Shown here in pieces: positions 1 to 14,261 of a DNA stretch of 64,000 nucleotides. A program made the position numbers and the translations under genes. Within the stretch, counting starts at the first letter, position 1, and each line of letters opens with the position of its first letter. The stretch covers positions 1,240,001-1,304,000 of the forward strand of contig CP025321.1 in the NCBI GenBank assembly GCA_004014935.1, written 5' to 3'. A model generated the notes under the pieces. That model made no database searches, had not been told where the DNA came from, and was given only the letters and a program-made list of their open reading frames with translations. The stretch is from Saccharomycopsis malanga (lineage: Eukaryota > Ascomycota > Saccharomycetes > Ascoideales > Saccharomycopsidaceae).

Positions 1-2
1 TA

Positions 3-2573
<2,571 letters not shown>

Positions 2574-2720
2574 AATTAGAAAAGTGTAATAAATTGTATT
2601 TATAATTGATTGTGCCTCCTACTTGTAAGTTGTATATAACTGTTTTCTCATTGGTTTTCACTCTTCAGTTATCAGATGGACAAGTTGTTAATATTATATA
2701 CAATACGTTGAATAAGCCCT

Positions 2721-2919
2721 CGGGCGGTATGGCTCAATGGCCAGTACTCTCATAGAAGAGAAAAAGACATGGCAGGATAATTTAGCAGATAGTACTCTCA
2801 TAGAAGAGAAAAAAGACCTGGCAGGAACATAGGTGAGAATACTATGATGGACATTATTGGGCTTTATCGTATAAACAAAACTGATATGTACTGGGCTCCA
2901 AATAGAAGATATTATTATC
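2721..2919 (+). mobile_element. SINE-A copy, short form with doubled head
   Basis: The tRNA-like head (ATGGCTCAATGG) is followed by a second head-like block (TTTAGCAGATAGTACTCTC). Then come the common 3' end (GATATGTACTGGGCT) and an ATT tail. It lies just 3' of GCN2. The B-box section seen in long copies is absent. Confidence 0.75.
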
Positions 2920-3194
2920 ACTGCTTTTTATTTAGCAAAATGAATACTGGTGCACTAACGTGGTTTCCACAGGCAAGTGCAACTGTCTGAAATACGACCT
3001 AGACGAAAGTCTAGTGCTTATTTTCCAACCATCGGGTGTTCAGAAAAGCCAGCGAGAAGTTTACAATGACTGGGACACTTGGGTTTTTTCCCACTGGGTT
3101 TTACCAAGTCCCCTCAGACATAGCCCGTACATACGGAACTGATATGTACTGGGCTTGAAATATAAGATTATTATTATTATTATTATTATTATTA
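2920..3194 (+). mobile_element. SINE-A copy, body and 3' end (head missing)
   Basis: It carries the long-form body (CACAGGCAAGTGCAACTGT), the CACTGGGTTTTACCAAGTC block and the 3' end CATACGGAACTGATATGTAC. It ends in about nine ATT repeats. It directly follows the tail of the previous copy, in the same orientation. Confidence 0.75.
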
Positions 3195-3554
3195 ATATTG
3201 GTGCCCTAAAAGTAGATATATATTAGCACTAAACAACTTCTACTTGATTGAAACATGATGGATATTTCGTTTGAAAACCAGTAATATAAAAACCATAATC
3301 AGTTTATCATGTTTAAAGGCCTGACATTATATTTGATGCTCTTCATGAACGGAAGAGCCAGTATTGACTTGTTTGAAAAATCATAAGTAAGGCTTCATCA
3401 CGAATGAGCTATTGACACGATCAAATACCCAATGAACTACAATTTACAATCACGTACAAGGCAACTCAATGACAGATTAAAATTTAAAAAAATAAATTTT
3501 TATTGATGGCATTAAAAATAATAAGTGAACAAAGGAAAAAGATGAACGAGTACT

Positions 3555-4410
3555 TTAACGTCTTCTTCTGGAAGTAGTCTTGGTGTGTTGACCTCTAACC
3601 TTCAAACCCCAGTAGTGTCTGATACCTCTGTGGGCTCTGATCTTCTTCAATCTTTCCAAGTCATCTCTCAATTTGGATTCAACACCGTTGGCCAAGTTGT
3701 GGGAGTCCTTACCGTCGGTGAAGTCTCTTTGTCTGTTCAAGAACCAGGTTGGGATCTTGTATTGGGTTGGGTTTTGCATGATGGTGACAACTCTTTCCAA
3801 TTCTTCTTGAGTCAATTCACCGGCTCTTTTTTTCAAATCGACATCAGCCTTCTTGCAAACCAAGTTGGCGTAACGACGACCGACACCCTTGATGGTGGTC
3901 AAGGCGTAGACGATCTTGATTCTACCATCAACGTTGGTGTTAAGCAAACTAAATAGTTAGTAATAATTCAAATAATTATAATTAATTCAGGTGGGATAAC
4001 TTCATAATCTGGGCCACATTATTAATAAATTGGAGATTCTAAACATATTTATGCATTTGGGATTTTCTTTTCAAGCATAATTTACATTAAACCATTGATT
4101 AATATCCATCTTTCTTTGAAAAATTCTATGATTATATTATTCTGAAATATTATCCATATTATGATTTAAAATACATCGCTTTGATTCCTGCTAATTCGTT
4201 TCTTCATAATCTGTAATATACACGTTCCTCATAATCTTCCCAGCTCATTCACTATCTTCGAAACACTTGATGTTCTCTTGAATTTACTTTCTCATATTAT
4301 TCTCCATCTCCGGGCCTCCAGATACAAAATTATATTCCCATCTTGATCCACTAACAAACGTACCGTAAAATGTGTTGGAAACTACCTTCTTCTTGAACAA
4401 CTAAAGACAT
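3555..4410 (-). CDS. RPS18: 40S ribosomal protein S18 (uS13), spliced
   Basis: This is a small-subunit ribosomal protein of the head region. Exon 1 is 4364-4410 ([15 protein letters not shown] plus two bases of an Arg codon) and exon 2 is 3555-3948. The intron, 3949-4363 (415 nt), has donor GTACGT, branch site TACTAAC at 3956-3962 and acceptor TATTTAG, only five bases before the AG. The spliced product is 146 residues, the same length as S. cerevisiae Rps18, and the intron sits at the same early place. Exon 2 alone begins with a TTG and is not a complete gene. The basic C-terminus TKTTSRRRR is typical of the family. Confidence 0.96.
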
Positions 4411-6608
4411 CTTGGCTGATTTGGTTTATAGTCCCTAACAGTATGTATGGTTCTATCAGATATCTTGTATTTTCTATAATTTGAACAATCTTCAATAATT
4501 TTTCCACTACCACTGTACTGTCCTGGGGCAGGTTGCAGCCTGAAAATTTCAGGAAAAAGCCCGATTTTCCGTGGTCACGTCCTCGCTCGTGATATTCAGC
4601 TGACATAATATAGGGCTACACAAATCAAAAGGAAAATATAATATGTGTGTTTGGTGTGCCTGATGCGTATTAGTGCATGTTTATATCTAAAAGTATTAAC
4701 ATGTTATTTAAAGCCTAATGAAAAACTTAAGTTTTTAATATACATGCTGTGGTTTGTTGTAAATAGTTGGCAGTATTTTTGTTCTTTTTCACATAACTGC
4801 GGCTTTCAATATAAATTCAATGCTATTATAACGTGTACCAAGGTCAATTATCAAAGTAGTTTTATACAGATTTATTAAGCTCCCTCCACATTAAAACTGC
4901 AAATGTGATGATCGCGGCGCCAGTAAGTATGGCTCAAAGTAAGCCATGTGGAATAGTAAAAACAAACAACTGGAAATATAAAGAAAGGTGAGTTTATTGT
5001 AAAATGTAGTGAGTATCCCCTAGTGTTTGGAAAAACTTGTTGTTTTCTGTCAATCTTGTAAGTATTTCTATACAACAACTTATTGGCACTTTTTTGTCTT
5101 GTCGATATACTATATAAGACTAAAATCTAAAAAGCACTACAGAATTTTATCTGAGTCAAACCAGGTTTACCGTCAAAGTTTGTAATAGTACTTGATAATT
5201 ATCAGTGTGGTGTAATTTGGCTGTGTTTTGAAAGAGTGTGTGAAGATTAAGATGTTTCTGTCATTATAAGAAATTTTCACCCTAACAATTATTTAACAGT
5301 AAGAACGAGTCTCAGTCTTCTGTACTCAACAATAGTATATTAAATTGATACTGCTTGTTCATGTAAGTGTTAAAATATTGTAAAATTAATTTTATTAACC
5401 ATGAAATAGACAACCTTCCTATATTTCAAGGTTTTTTCAAGGATTTGAAGCATGTTATGCATGGCACAACATTAAACATGCGAAATTTGGATGCCATGAA
5501 CGCTTTAGACATCCAGTTTACTTAACTTTTGATGAGATGTATACATATATAGTAAAGGGAATATCATAGTCGAATTTTTCACAAGATTTGAGGAGACTTA
5601 AAAAAACTAGATAGTAGAGTCTTCCAGTAGTTTATGTGAAAGACAGAAACGGGCAGTAAAACTGTCAACAAACGATAATTGATCTAACCATTGAATTTAC
5701 AGGGCTAGGAGCATAGATGTGTTTTGCCCAGTCTCCTGTTTAACGCGTATAATGGTTACTGTTATATGTTGAGTTTAAATAATAGAGATATCTTCATTAT
5801 AGATAGAAACTGTTTTTACTTTTTTGAATTGCTGAGTATTTTCCTCAAAATAATTAAAAATGGGTAAAAAAAAAGTAGATCTGACTCCTGTTTCAGCAGG
5901 CATTTTATAGATTACTTATTTTTCCAAAAGCTGTACCCATTTGTAAAACTAACCAATAATTTTTTTTTGCAAATTCAGCCATATTAATGATTATATACGC
6001 CAATAACTTTTATAGGAATTAATGGTTGAAATATGGTATTGCTGATAATAACTGTATAACCAATTTTTTTAAACACTCTAACAATGTGCTGTGTTTCTTT
6101 AAACTTCTACTTAGCCTCTGCACTATCTACTTAGATTTAAAACTCGAACTTTTTATCATAGTTTATATCAAGGAGCTTTCTAATATTTCAAGTTTGTAGT
6201 TGTTAAGGACATTTCCTTTCACAGGGTCAGCAATCCCTACAGAATCCATACGAACACTCGATTGATCAACTACATGTTCAATCTTCTCCAAAATGAATGT
6301 CAGCTAATACACGTTTATATTTTAAAATAATCAAATTTTGGCCTTTCAGTATTATATGGGTTAACATTCAGCTCTAAGAGCACAATTGTTTAGATTACTC
6401 AAAAAATTGTAATTATTACACCTTATTAAATTGTTAAAAATTGTCTAAAGTTTTGACAGTATGTGAAATAAATAGTACGGTAGGAATATATGAGTATTGA
6501 GCCTTATACTACACTATAAAGAGGGGATATCTGGGGATTTGTTAAGGTTTTGATGTATGTAATAGTCATCATGGTATGACCCGAAAAATTGGTTTCCACT
6601 TTCAATAA
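4411..6608. other. AT-rich gap without a recognised gene
   Basis: About 2.2 kb separate the RPS18 start from tRNA-Leu. Open frames are short and without recognisable domains, and no SINE-A or SINE-B copy is seen. A motif GGTCACGTCC at about 4571-4580 resembles a Cbf1-type site in the RPS18 promoter. The rest could hold a non-coding RNA or an origin, but nothing in the sequence shows it. Confidence 0.5.
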
Positions 6609-6723
6609 GGACGTTTGGCCGAGTTGGTCTAAGGCGCCCGACTCAAGAATTATTAATTCTTACGGCTTCACAGCTGGGTTATCGGGTCTCATTCGAGGCG
6701 TGAGTTCGAATCTCACAGCGTCC
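6609..6723 (+). tRNA. tRNA-Leu(CAA) with intron
   Basis: The acceptor stem GGACGTT pairs with AGCGTCC. The A box is TGGCCGAGTTGG and the T arm is GTGAG TTCGAAT CTCAC. The anticodon stem CCCGA (6637-6641) pairs with TCGGG (6682-6686), and the anticodon CAA is at 6644-6646. A 33-nt intron (6648-6680) starts one base after the anticodon, the standard place, as in S. cerevisiae tRNA-Leu(CAA). A long variable arm (class II) is present. It reads UUG. Confidence 0.95.
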
Positions 6724-6726
6724 ATT

Positions 6727-6733
6727 ATTTTTT
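6727..6733 (+). terminator. Pol III terminator of tRNA-Leu
   Basis: A run of seven T begins four bases after the mature 3' end. Confidence 0.8.
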
Positions 6734-6877
6734 TGCATGATTTTTTTTACCTTTTATTTACTGATGTGTTTTTCAATAACTATCACTGTGTGTCTTCATG
6801 TCTGTTTTTGATGCCCGAGTATTTATGGCTTTACAGGGAGATAAAACAAAATGATATGTAATAATGTTACGTAGTGA

Positions 6878-7675
6878 TCATATTGGAGGAATCAATCGAT
6901 CCTCAGAAGCAGCGTTATCGATGATGTAGTGGTAGACGTCGAACCTACAATACGGACAAACAACGTTGAGTTTTCGGGCATCTGTAGAGGAGTCTTGTGG
7001 GGGAAAGAACCAGGTGTGGATGCATTCTTGGTGGTAGAGATGGTTACAAGGGAGTTTTTTAACTAAAGAGTTATTGACAAACTTGTCAAGGCAGATAGGG
7101 CAAGAGGGATCTTCAAAGGACTCCTGTGTGGTTGTTGAAGTGGTTTCAGTAGGAATGGGCTGGGTGATTGGTTTATTACCGAGCCTATGAAGAGTTTGAT
7201 ACATTTTCAGAAAATTGAACCTTTTGAATTTTGATTTCACTTTCTTCAAGTTGTCAGACTTGACAAATCGGTTTCGTAAGTTGGTTTCCAGTGTCTGAGG
7301 GTCTGATTTGAAGATTGGTTTACAATATTCTTCACTGGGTATTACTTCTTCTAGCATATTTTTAAAGTTTATATATAACGATTGATAGTAAGCTTCCTGA
7401 AAGGAGCCAAAATAGCCTCTGAAAATGGCAGCTCTTCTACGGTTTTCCTCGCGTTCTAGGAGCTGTGTGGCAAGATCGTTTGGATTGATCTGGGTCCGGA
7501 AAGGATCCAAATCGTTTAAAAGTATATGTGCTTCCTTAGCCTGGGAGGCCATCAGATAGATAAAGCAGTAGATTATAGCAAGCACCAATACAAGTGCAAG
7601 AAAATTGATCAACCTTTCAGAGCCAATCAGTTTGGTATCAATATTGATACCCAATGTTTTGAGCAATTGTCCCAT
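6878..7675 (-). CDS. membrane-anchored RING-H2 protein, putative E3 ubiquitin ligase
   Basis: The protein has 265 residues. One hydrophobic segment at about residues 22-43 (INFLALVLVLAIIYCFIYLM) suggests a membrane anchor. A C-terminal RING-H2 at about 192-243 has ligands CPIC, LPCNH, LYHQEC and CPYC; the gap before the last pair is longer than usual (HTWFFPP onwards). The middle part is basic and not recognised. The start ATG at 7675 is the first in the frame. It is divergent from HRT1, with 297 bases between the two starts. The family suggests a ubiquitin ligase of an internal membrane; substrate and compartment cannot be read from the sequence. Confidence 0.75.
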   Translation of the reverse strand: MGQLLKTLGINIDTKLIGSERLINFLALVLVLAIIYCFIYLMASQAKEAHILLNDLDPFRTQINPNDLATQLLEREENRRRAAIFRGYFGSFQEAYYQSLYINFKNMLEEVIPSEEYCKPIFKSDPQTLETNLRNRFVKSDNLKKVKSKFKRFNFLKMYQTLHRLGNKPITQPIPTETTSTTTQESFEDPSCPICLDKFVNNSLVKKLPCNHLYHQECIHTWFFPPQDSSTDARKLNVVCPYCRFDVYHYIIDNAASEDRLIPPI

Positions 7676-7972
7676 AATAAAATGGTAGCACAGTCGTTTT
7701 ACTTAAAGTGGATCACTCGAAAAGCCGTATTCAACATTAATTAATTCATACAACATTAATAATCTATAGAGCACTCGTCAAAAAAGAGCTACATGTCAAA
7801 TATAACAACTTGTTGTAGATATATGGTATGCCTATATAGTATTGTATCACCGGGTAATCGATGCTATGATCGCACAATCTATAACTATGTCGATGAGATG
7901 GATCAACTATTAACCAGGCAGGTGGCGGTATTTCGGATTTGATGTTGAAAAGTGATTGAAAAGGCTAACAAG

Positions 7973-8409
7973 ATGTCAGCGGAAGCTATGGATATAGATA
8001 GTGAGTATGGATGAATGGCTGATTGAATAAAAAAGGGTTTTGTATTAACAAAATAGCCAATCCGGAGGAGCTTGAACAAGCGCCAGAAGTTGAAGAATCA
8101 ACAGTCCAGAAGAACACGACCAAAAAGGTCACGAAAAAGCCACGTTTTGAAGTCCGTAAATGGACTGCAGTTGCATTTTGGTCATGGGATATCGTAGTTG
8201 AAACATGCGCCATTTGCAGAAACCATTTGATGGAACCTTGTATTGAATGCCAACCAAACAACATGAACTCGTCAGCAGAAGATTGTATAACCGTATGGGG
8301 CTCTTGTAACCACGCCTTTCATATGCATTGTATCTCTAGATGGTTGAAAAATCGTAATGTTTGTCCATTGGATAATAGAGAATGGGTGTTTCAAAAGTAT
8401 GGAAAATGA
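7973..8409 (+). CDS. HRT1: RING-box protein Hrt1/Rbx1 of SCF ubiquitin ligases, spliced
   Basis: This is the catalytic RING subunit of cullin-RING ligases; it binds the cullin and the E2. Exon 1 is 7973-8000 (MSAEAMDID plus one base). The intron, 8001-8056 (56 nt), has donor GTGAGT, branch core ATTAAC and acceptor AAAATAG. Exon 2 is 8057-8409. The spliced protein has 126 residues. It contains the hallmark [12 protein letters not shown] cullin-binding strand, the zinc ligands [31 protein letters not shown] and CPLDNREW. A continuous frame starting at 8023 lies partly in the intron and gives a wrong N-terminus. Confidence 0.96.
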
Positions 8410-8639
8410 TGCATCACCATACAAGTTGTCTTTCAGGTTCGTTATAGATATTCAATCTATTTAATTTCTATTGTTTGTTTTGTTTCTTTTATCTCTTTTT
8501 ACTGTTTAGCCAAAAATATTCTGTTTTGCATTGGTCTTTTACGATACACAGATCAATAGGTATAACCGGGGATTCTGCATTGCTATTTAATCTACATTGA
8601 TGTTTGATCTGTTCTTGTAGCGGCTGTGTCTTGACGTGT

Positions 8640-9005
8640 ATTCAACAATTGGGTTTCAAAAGATGTTTGATGATTTTCAACACTTTTGGTACTTTTATTG
8701 AGATGTTTGATGATTTTTATTAATTTTATCGATGTTTGATGATTTCTATTAGTTTTATTAAGATGTCCAATGAGTTTTGTTACTTTATTGAGATATTTGA
8801 TAATGATCTTTACTTCTATTAAAATATTTGATAAATATCATTACTTAATAAAAGAAATTTGATAATCATTACTTTTATTGAGATGTTGAGCAATTATCAT
8901 AACTTTTCCTAAAACATCTAGTAATTGTTATTTATTTTATCAACATATTTAATAATTTGTGTTACTTTTAGTGAGATATTTGATATTAAATTCCTTTTAT
9001 TAAAT
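8640..9005. repeat. degenerate minisatellite, about 40-45 bp unit
   Basis: The unit TTGAGATGTTTGATGATTTT followed by a TTATTACTTTTATT-like stretch recurs about eight times with much drift. It lies between HRT1 and PHA2 (convergent ends). No coding potential. Confidence 0.7.
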
Positions 9006-9143
9006 AGAATCTGATTTAGTTATGATATACTTGTAACAGTAATTTAAAATTATTTCTGAAATGTAAATGTAAATTGAATTATATTGGTTTTCAAAATTTT
9101 AAAAAGACCAACTTTATAAGCCATTTCTATTTCACCAAAATAT

Positions 9144-9262
9144 GGGTTTCCCCACTGGGTGCGGAACTCAAATGTACTGGGCTTGAAATGTATTATTATT
9201 ACTATTATTATTACTATTATTATTACTATTATTATTAATGATATTATTATTATTTTTATTAT
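9144..9262 (+). mobile_element. SINE-A 3' fragment with long ATT/ATTACT tail
   Basis: It has the 3' signature TGTACTGGGCTTGAAAT, then an irregular ATT/ACT tail of about 70 bases. The head is missing and CCCCACTGGGT is joined straight to the 3' end. Confidence 0.65.
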
Positions 9263-9405
9263 TTCACCATAATTGTGTTTCAGCGATCATATTTCAAGAA
9301 AACTTTTCATCATCTACAAACTAAAATGCTTTCAGAAAACTGCTTGCCATGACTAAATATTCACAAAATAAAGTATTATAACAGTGTAAATACAATGTAC
9401 CAAAC

Positions 9406-10473
9406 CTACTGTAGATTTGGTTTGATTTTATTGTTGAAATATTGCGGGTTTCTTGGAAATGAACCAATGATTTTCAATTCTATTACGGATTCTTCAAGTT
9501 CCCTTAGACATTGCTGGACGTTATGATCTTGGTTGGAGTTTCCCCAGAACTCTATGAAGAAGATATATTGCCATTTGACAATTTGTGACGGCCTAGTGGT
9601 GATGGAAGTAAGGTTGATGTTATGTTTTTTGAAGATGCCCAAGGCATCGCATAGAAAACCTGTATTTTCATTCTGGATACGAATTGCGATAAAGGTGATA
9701 TATAGGCCTATACTTTGGGCAGTACTGTCCTTAGGAGTGTTGGTGATATTGTTCAATATGTGAGTAGACTTTTCCTGAAGCACTAGAAACCTGGTGGTGT
9801 TATTACTATCGTCTTCAATATTAGTTTTTAGCGCTTTTAAATTATATATCTGGCTAGCTACAGGGCTTGATATGGAGGCAGTGTTAGTAATACCGTTGGA
9901 AATGTCTTGTAGAACAAGCTGGGTGGCTCTGGAGGTGGAGCTGGTATCAATCTTGTCAACATGGCTTGCTTGGCCGTATACTGTGCTGAAAAAATGGGTG
10001 CATTGGGACCATACTTGAGGATGTGAATATATCTTTACAATCTTATCTACAGAATCACAATGGGTCAACAAGTTATGATGGATAGCGACAAATTGTTCGC
10101 CAGTTACTTGAAGAAGTTTCTTGTTACTGATATTTGTCTGATTCAAGTTGGAATGGAAAAAATGATTCCGCAATAAGTCATAGCTAAATGCTACTTGTCC
10201 ATTAGTCGAGTTTTCCAATGGAATCACCGAATAATCAGCCTTTTGACTCTCAATGGCTGTGAAACAGTTTGCAATAGAGCTCTGCGGAACGTACTCCACA
10301 TTATCTTTTTGAAACTGTTGAAGTGCCGCCTATTCATTGTTAGAATTTTTGAGAAAAGTAAAAACCACCTCCTTTTCATTTCAAGTTTTATATCAATTAC
10401 ATACCTGATGTGAAAAACTACCGGCTGGCCCTAAAAAAGCCACCTTTATTGGTGATTTGTCTGAAACCGCCAT
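9406..10473 (-). CDS. PHA2: prephenate dehydratase, spliced
   Basis: It converts prephenate to phenylpyruvate in phenylalanine synthesis. Exon 1 is 10405-10473 (23 codons, MAVSDKSPIKVAFLGPAG then SFSHQ). The intron, 10330-10404 (75 nt), has donor GTATGT, branch TCTAAC and acceptor GAATAG. Exon 2 is 9406-10329. The joined protein has 330 residues. Exon 1 supplies the VAFLGPAGSFSHQ substrate motif that an ATG start in exon 2 would lack. Exon 2 carries VIPLENSTNGQV, the TTRFLVL catalytic motif and a C-terminal ACT domain (GFLCDALGIFKKHNINLTS, TTRPS) for phenylalanine feedback. Length and domain order match the family. Confidence 0.95.
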
Positions 10474-10660
10474 ATTGCAGCCTTTTGGTCGCCTACTACT
10501 ATATATTTCCCGAAAACTTGAAAGTTCTATTGAAACTGATGTCTGTCAACAGCGTATTATGGTGTTACACTGGTCATAAACTATCAGATTGCATTACTTA
10601 TCGGTCATATACAAGTTGAAAAAAGTTCCTAATATGGAGATGCGCGCCGAGGATTATTGA

Positions 10661-10740
10661 TATATGATATCTTATATTTCGCGCCCATTACATACCAGTT
10701 TCGTATATACGCTCTATATTTGAAGGGACTTGGTAACACA
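10661..10740 (-). mobile_element. SINE-A 3' fragment
   Basis: On the minus strand it reads CCAAGTCCCTTCAAATATAG, then ACTGGTATGTAATGGGCGCG and the ATAAGATATC tail start. The head is absent. Confidence 0.6.
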
Positions 10741-10761
10741 CCGTAGGGAAAGCTGATATAT

Positions 10762-10810
10762 CATAATAATGTATAATATTTCCAGCCAGTACATATCAAT
10801 TCCGTAGTAT
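10762..10810 (-). mobile_element. SINE-A 3' end fragment
   Basis: About 45 bases of the 3' end (GGAATTGATATGTACTGGCT) on the minus strand, next to the previous fragment. Confidence 0.5.
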
Positions 10811-10854
10811 TGATACATTAAAAGTACTAGCCTTATATGGGACGCTCAGTATAT

Positions 10855-11195
10855 CATTGACGGTACACTTCTATATGCTTCTGGCTCTATGGTTTTATTG
10901 AAAAGATACATTAATTCCCTTATTGTATGTTTGCTCTATCTACAATTGCAATCCTTGTTTCATTTAGTGATTCTTATTGGCTAGACTTATCAGTCAGTTA
11001 TTTAGTAATTACTGTTTTCCCATTGTTTAGTTATTTTCTCGAGTACACAGTCGTCTAAAATCTTTGAATTCCTTTTCAGGTACCTCATCGTTCTAATCAG
11101 TATTTGAGACTCTACTTTATCCTTTATTTCAAACTTCTTATATCCTTTTATATAGTTACGTTTTTACCCATTCTCTGTTCGATACAAATCCATCT
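10855..11195 (+). repeat. Repeat-C, first copy
   Basis: This roughly 340-bp stretch shares two ordered blocks with 40615-41000. One block contains GATTCTTATTGGCTAGACTT. The other contains ACGTTTTTACCCATTCTC and a preceding CCTTTATTTCA-like stretch. Several dozen bases match nearly perfectly. No frame of note; class unknown. Confidence 0.6.
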
Positions 11196-11344
11196 AAATT
11201 TCCCACCCAATAGCTTGGTTTATAGAGTGTTGTATATCCTAATAGATGCTATTATAAGACAATTTGAATACAGTGTAAAAAAAGCCAATATGCCTCGTTC
11301 ACTGACTGAAAATTTACATACTTATCTGCTTAAACAGACATGTT

Positions 11345-11406
11345 TGAAAACACTTATTATAAATGCCATTTTTGAAAACACTTATTATAAATGCCATTTT
11401 TGAAAA
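11345..11406. repeat. 29-bp perfect tandem duplication
   Basis: The unit TTGAAAACACTTATTATAAA plus TGCCATTTT occurs twice in a row just beyond the RUP1 stop codon. Confidence 0.8.
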
Positions 11407-11459
11407 ACATTTCAAAAATACTTCAAAAACGTATATTCTTTCGGAAAAACAAATAAATT

Positions 11460-13609
11460 CTACCCTCCTTTCTTTGCCTTGGTACTTGTGATTATCAATT
11501 CAGAATCAATAGGCCGTGTTTCAGCATCCTCACCATCACCAGCAGCAAAATCATCATCACTATCTACTCCATTACCAACAATACTTTCGGAAGAACTTTC
11601 GTAAAGTTCGTCAGCCTCTGCAATGCTCTGTTCCAACGTGCTATTGTCTTTTTCTAGAAACTCTCTTAGAGGCTCAGGAATGTTTGTGTCTATGGCGTCA
11701 TCAAGAGCTGCTTGTTTGGCATATATCAACACAAGGGTATCGGTGAGTCCATGTTTGGTCAAGTTTTTGACATGCAATTGTATATTTTGGAAATATGTGG
11801 CTTCAGCGGTGAAATTGGTAGTCTTTGGATCACCTTCATAGCCCAAATGGACCCACACATGAGGAAATTTCTTGTTTGCGGCACTAAGAAGATAATAAAA
11901 CTCACATTCATTGATTATCACCCCCGTAAGAATATAAGGCTCTTGTAAAATATTCTTTACAGTGATATTTTGTGAATGGTGATTGTTAGTTGTATTCTCT
12001 TTGTCACCAATTGGATTATTCTCATCACAATGTTTAATCTCCTTATCACTATCTACTTGACTGAGATGATTTAATTCATTAATTTTTTTCAAAATGTTAT
12101 CGGAATCCATAATGTTAGTTTTCCTATAGGACTCTTGGAGTTGGAATTCTTCGTGTTTCAAAGCAGCAACCTCCTCTTTTATGCTATATTCCAAGTTGGT
12201 TAGATCAGCCAAAGTGCTAGTGAGCGTTTCGTCCGAGTTGTTCTTTGAAAGAGTCTCTATATAGTTTATGGAGTTGCCTAGCACAGAATTGATTCTTTTA
12301 CCTTGGAAACTTATCAAACTGCTTGACTGGTTGGACAAATGTTGTAGTTTCTGTTGGATGTCCTGGTGTTCTGACAAAATATCCTTCATGAAAGGAATAC
12401 AGTCTTTGGTGTATATTTGGGGATAAAAAAGCTCTTCTATGACAATGCCAGGAAACAGATGGTTGGTTTCATGGTAGGTGATGGTGACAATGTCGGACAA
12501 GGTTTCAAAATAGGTAGATCCCAAATCAGAAAAGTCGTCTTTCCAGAAAAGATTATGGAAACTTTGATATAAACTTGGTCTGACGAACTCTGACTCAATT
12601 TGGAAACTGCTGGTGCTGTTGGTTTCACCATTGGTGACAATTTTAGACTCAAATAACAAAGTTGCATCAACGTCCGGATTAAGCACATTGAGTTGATTGG
12701 ATAATACCAGATAAAATACAGGAAATACATCGCTAATGAATTCGCTTTCCAAAGCCATGGCCACGTTGCTAGGAATAGCCCGTGTGAAGGATTTTGTAGC
12801 TGCAAAAGACCGTTTCGAGACATGTCCATCTAGAAACGCCAAGTATCTCTGTGTTTCCAAGAGAAACCTTAGCGATGTCTGGTCAGTAGCATTAGGCCTA
12901 ACTACATCTACAGGAACCGAAATGAGCTCGTCTTTCCACCAGTTTGGCCGGTATCCATAAGTTTCAAACCCCTTCTGAAGCATAATGTTGCGAACAAGCG
13001 GAATCTCGTGGATAATCACCACCATAAACACGAAATAGTTTTCTAAAAACGTTGTGTCCGTAGGAGTGATAATCGTCGGAGCTTCTTCGTTCTTGTACTT
13101 TCGGGGATCATCGAAAATCGACTGTCTACGCTGCAGAACTACAGGTGGCATTGGCTCCTCGGAATGCTCATATTGGACGGAATCGTTCTCATCCCATCGC
13201 AGAGGCAATTCTGGGGCTATTCCCAAATTTTCTTCTGTTTTATCTTCATACAATTTGTCTTCATAGTCCTTTTGTTTATCATCATAATCCTTTTGTTTAT
13301 CATCATTCTGAATCATTAGTATATTAACCCAATTATTGGCCAATCATAGCAAGTTTTTCCTCCTTTTCCACTCAACTAAATCAACATACCAATTGAGGAT
13401 CCGAGGTAATAGACCCCGTAAGTAACAAATCCATCGCCTTTTGAAAATCACCATCGGAAACCTGATTGTTAGTTACTGTTTCCTGAAACTCATCTTCTAA
13501 TCTCCAAATTACACACCTTTATAGCAGCCTCTCCTTGCGCTTGGGTAAACCCCATATCAACTATCAGCTTTAAAAGCTGCAGAACATCATTTCCAAAAGC
13601 GCCATCCAT
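11460..13609 (-). CDS. RUP1: Rup1-like UBA protein (Rsp5-Ubp2 adaptor), two introns
   Basis: In S. cerevisiae Rup1 links the deubiquitinase Ubp2 to the ligase Rsp5. Exon 1 is 13517-13609 and exon 2 is 13390-13461; together they encode a UBA domain (IVDMGFTQAQGEAAIK, then VSDGDFQKAMDLLL). Exon 3 is 11460-13307. Intron 1 (13462-13516, 55 nt) has donor GTGTGT and branch AACTAAC; intron 2 (13308-13389, 82 nt) has donor GTATGT and a TACTAAT branch. All junctions are in phase 0. The protein has 670 residues against 671 in S. cerevisiae. Matching core motifs include YGYRPNWWKD, FYPQIYTKDC and SFQGKRINSVLG. Without the first two exons the UBA domain is lost. Assignment rests on remembered similarity and good length agreement. 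Confidence 0.85.
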
Positions 13610-13707
13610 ACTCAATCTTCTTCAATACGAAATTGTGATCTGTTTCAAAACAGTTGTCATCGTTAATAGGGTACTTCTACTTGTTAACGAATCGGGACAG
13701 GGTTCAT

Positions 13708-13709
13708 AA

Positions 13710-13740
<31 letters not shown>
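13708..13740. repeat. GAT microsatellite
   Basis: About ten tandem GAT triplets upstream of RUP1. Confidence 0.9.
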
Positions 13741-14261
13741 TGAAAATAATTTTAAGGTCTTTTTAAGATTAATTTTATTATATTTATCATTATTTATAGA
13801 TATATCTTTATATATATTCAATGCTTTTCCACTCCATTTTAATGATTCAAACATACATCTTGGTTTTCCTTCACTAAAAATAAACTTAAGAGAACCAAAC
13901 AACCAATATTTATATATTCCAATCCATAGAGTTGTATAATCTACTCGTCAAGTCCATCTTAGAGAGTTGTCAGTATGATTAATATATAAACAAATTTCTT
14001 ATGCGCGTCTTAATGTGTTGTCAATACTAATCTCACCGAATGAGACAAAGTCTAAGATTGCTTATCTTTCATCAAAATAAAAATAAATTAAATTTCGAGC
14101 TCAGTAGCTATCATTTATTGATCAAGTATATATCAGAGTTACAAGATACATCTGCCTTTACTGGCGACCTAACAATATATTACGTTTTTATTCAATAAAT
14201 ACACCAACGCTGTCATCAGTGCCTTTAACAGAACTAACAACTTAACACGGTAAAAAAATGG

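Noticed and set aside
8023-8056. HRT1 start at an ATG at 8023
   Set aside because: This segment is intron; the spliced start at 7973 gives the family-like N-terminus.
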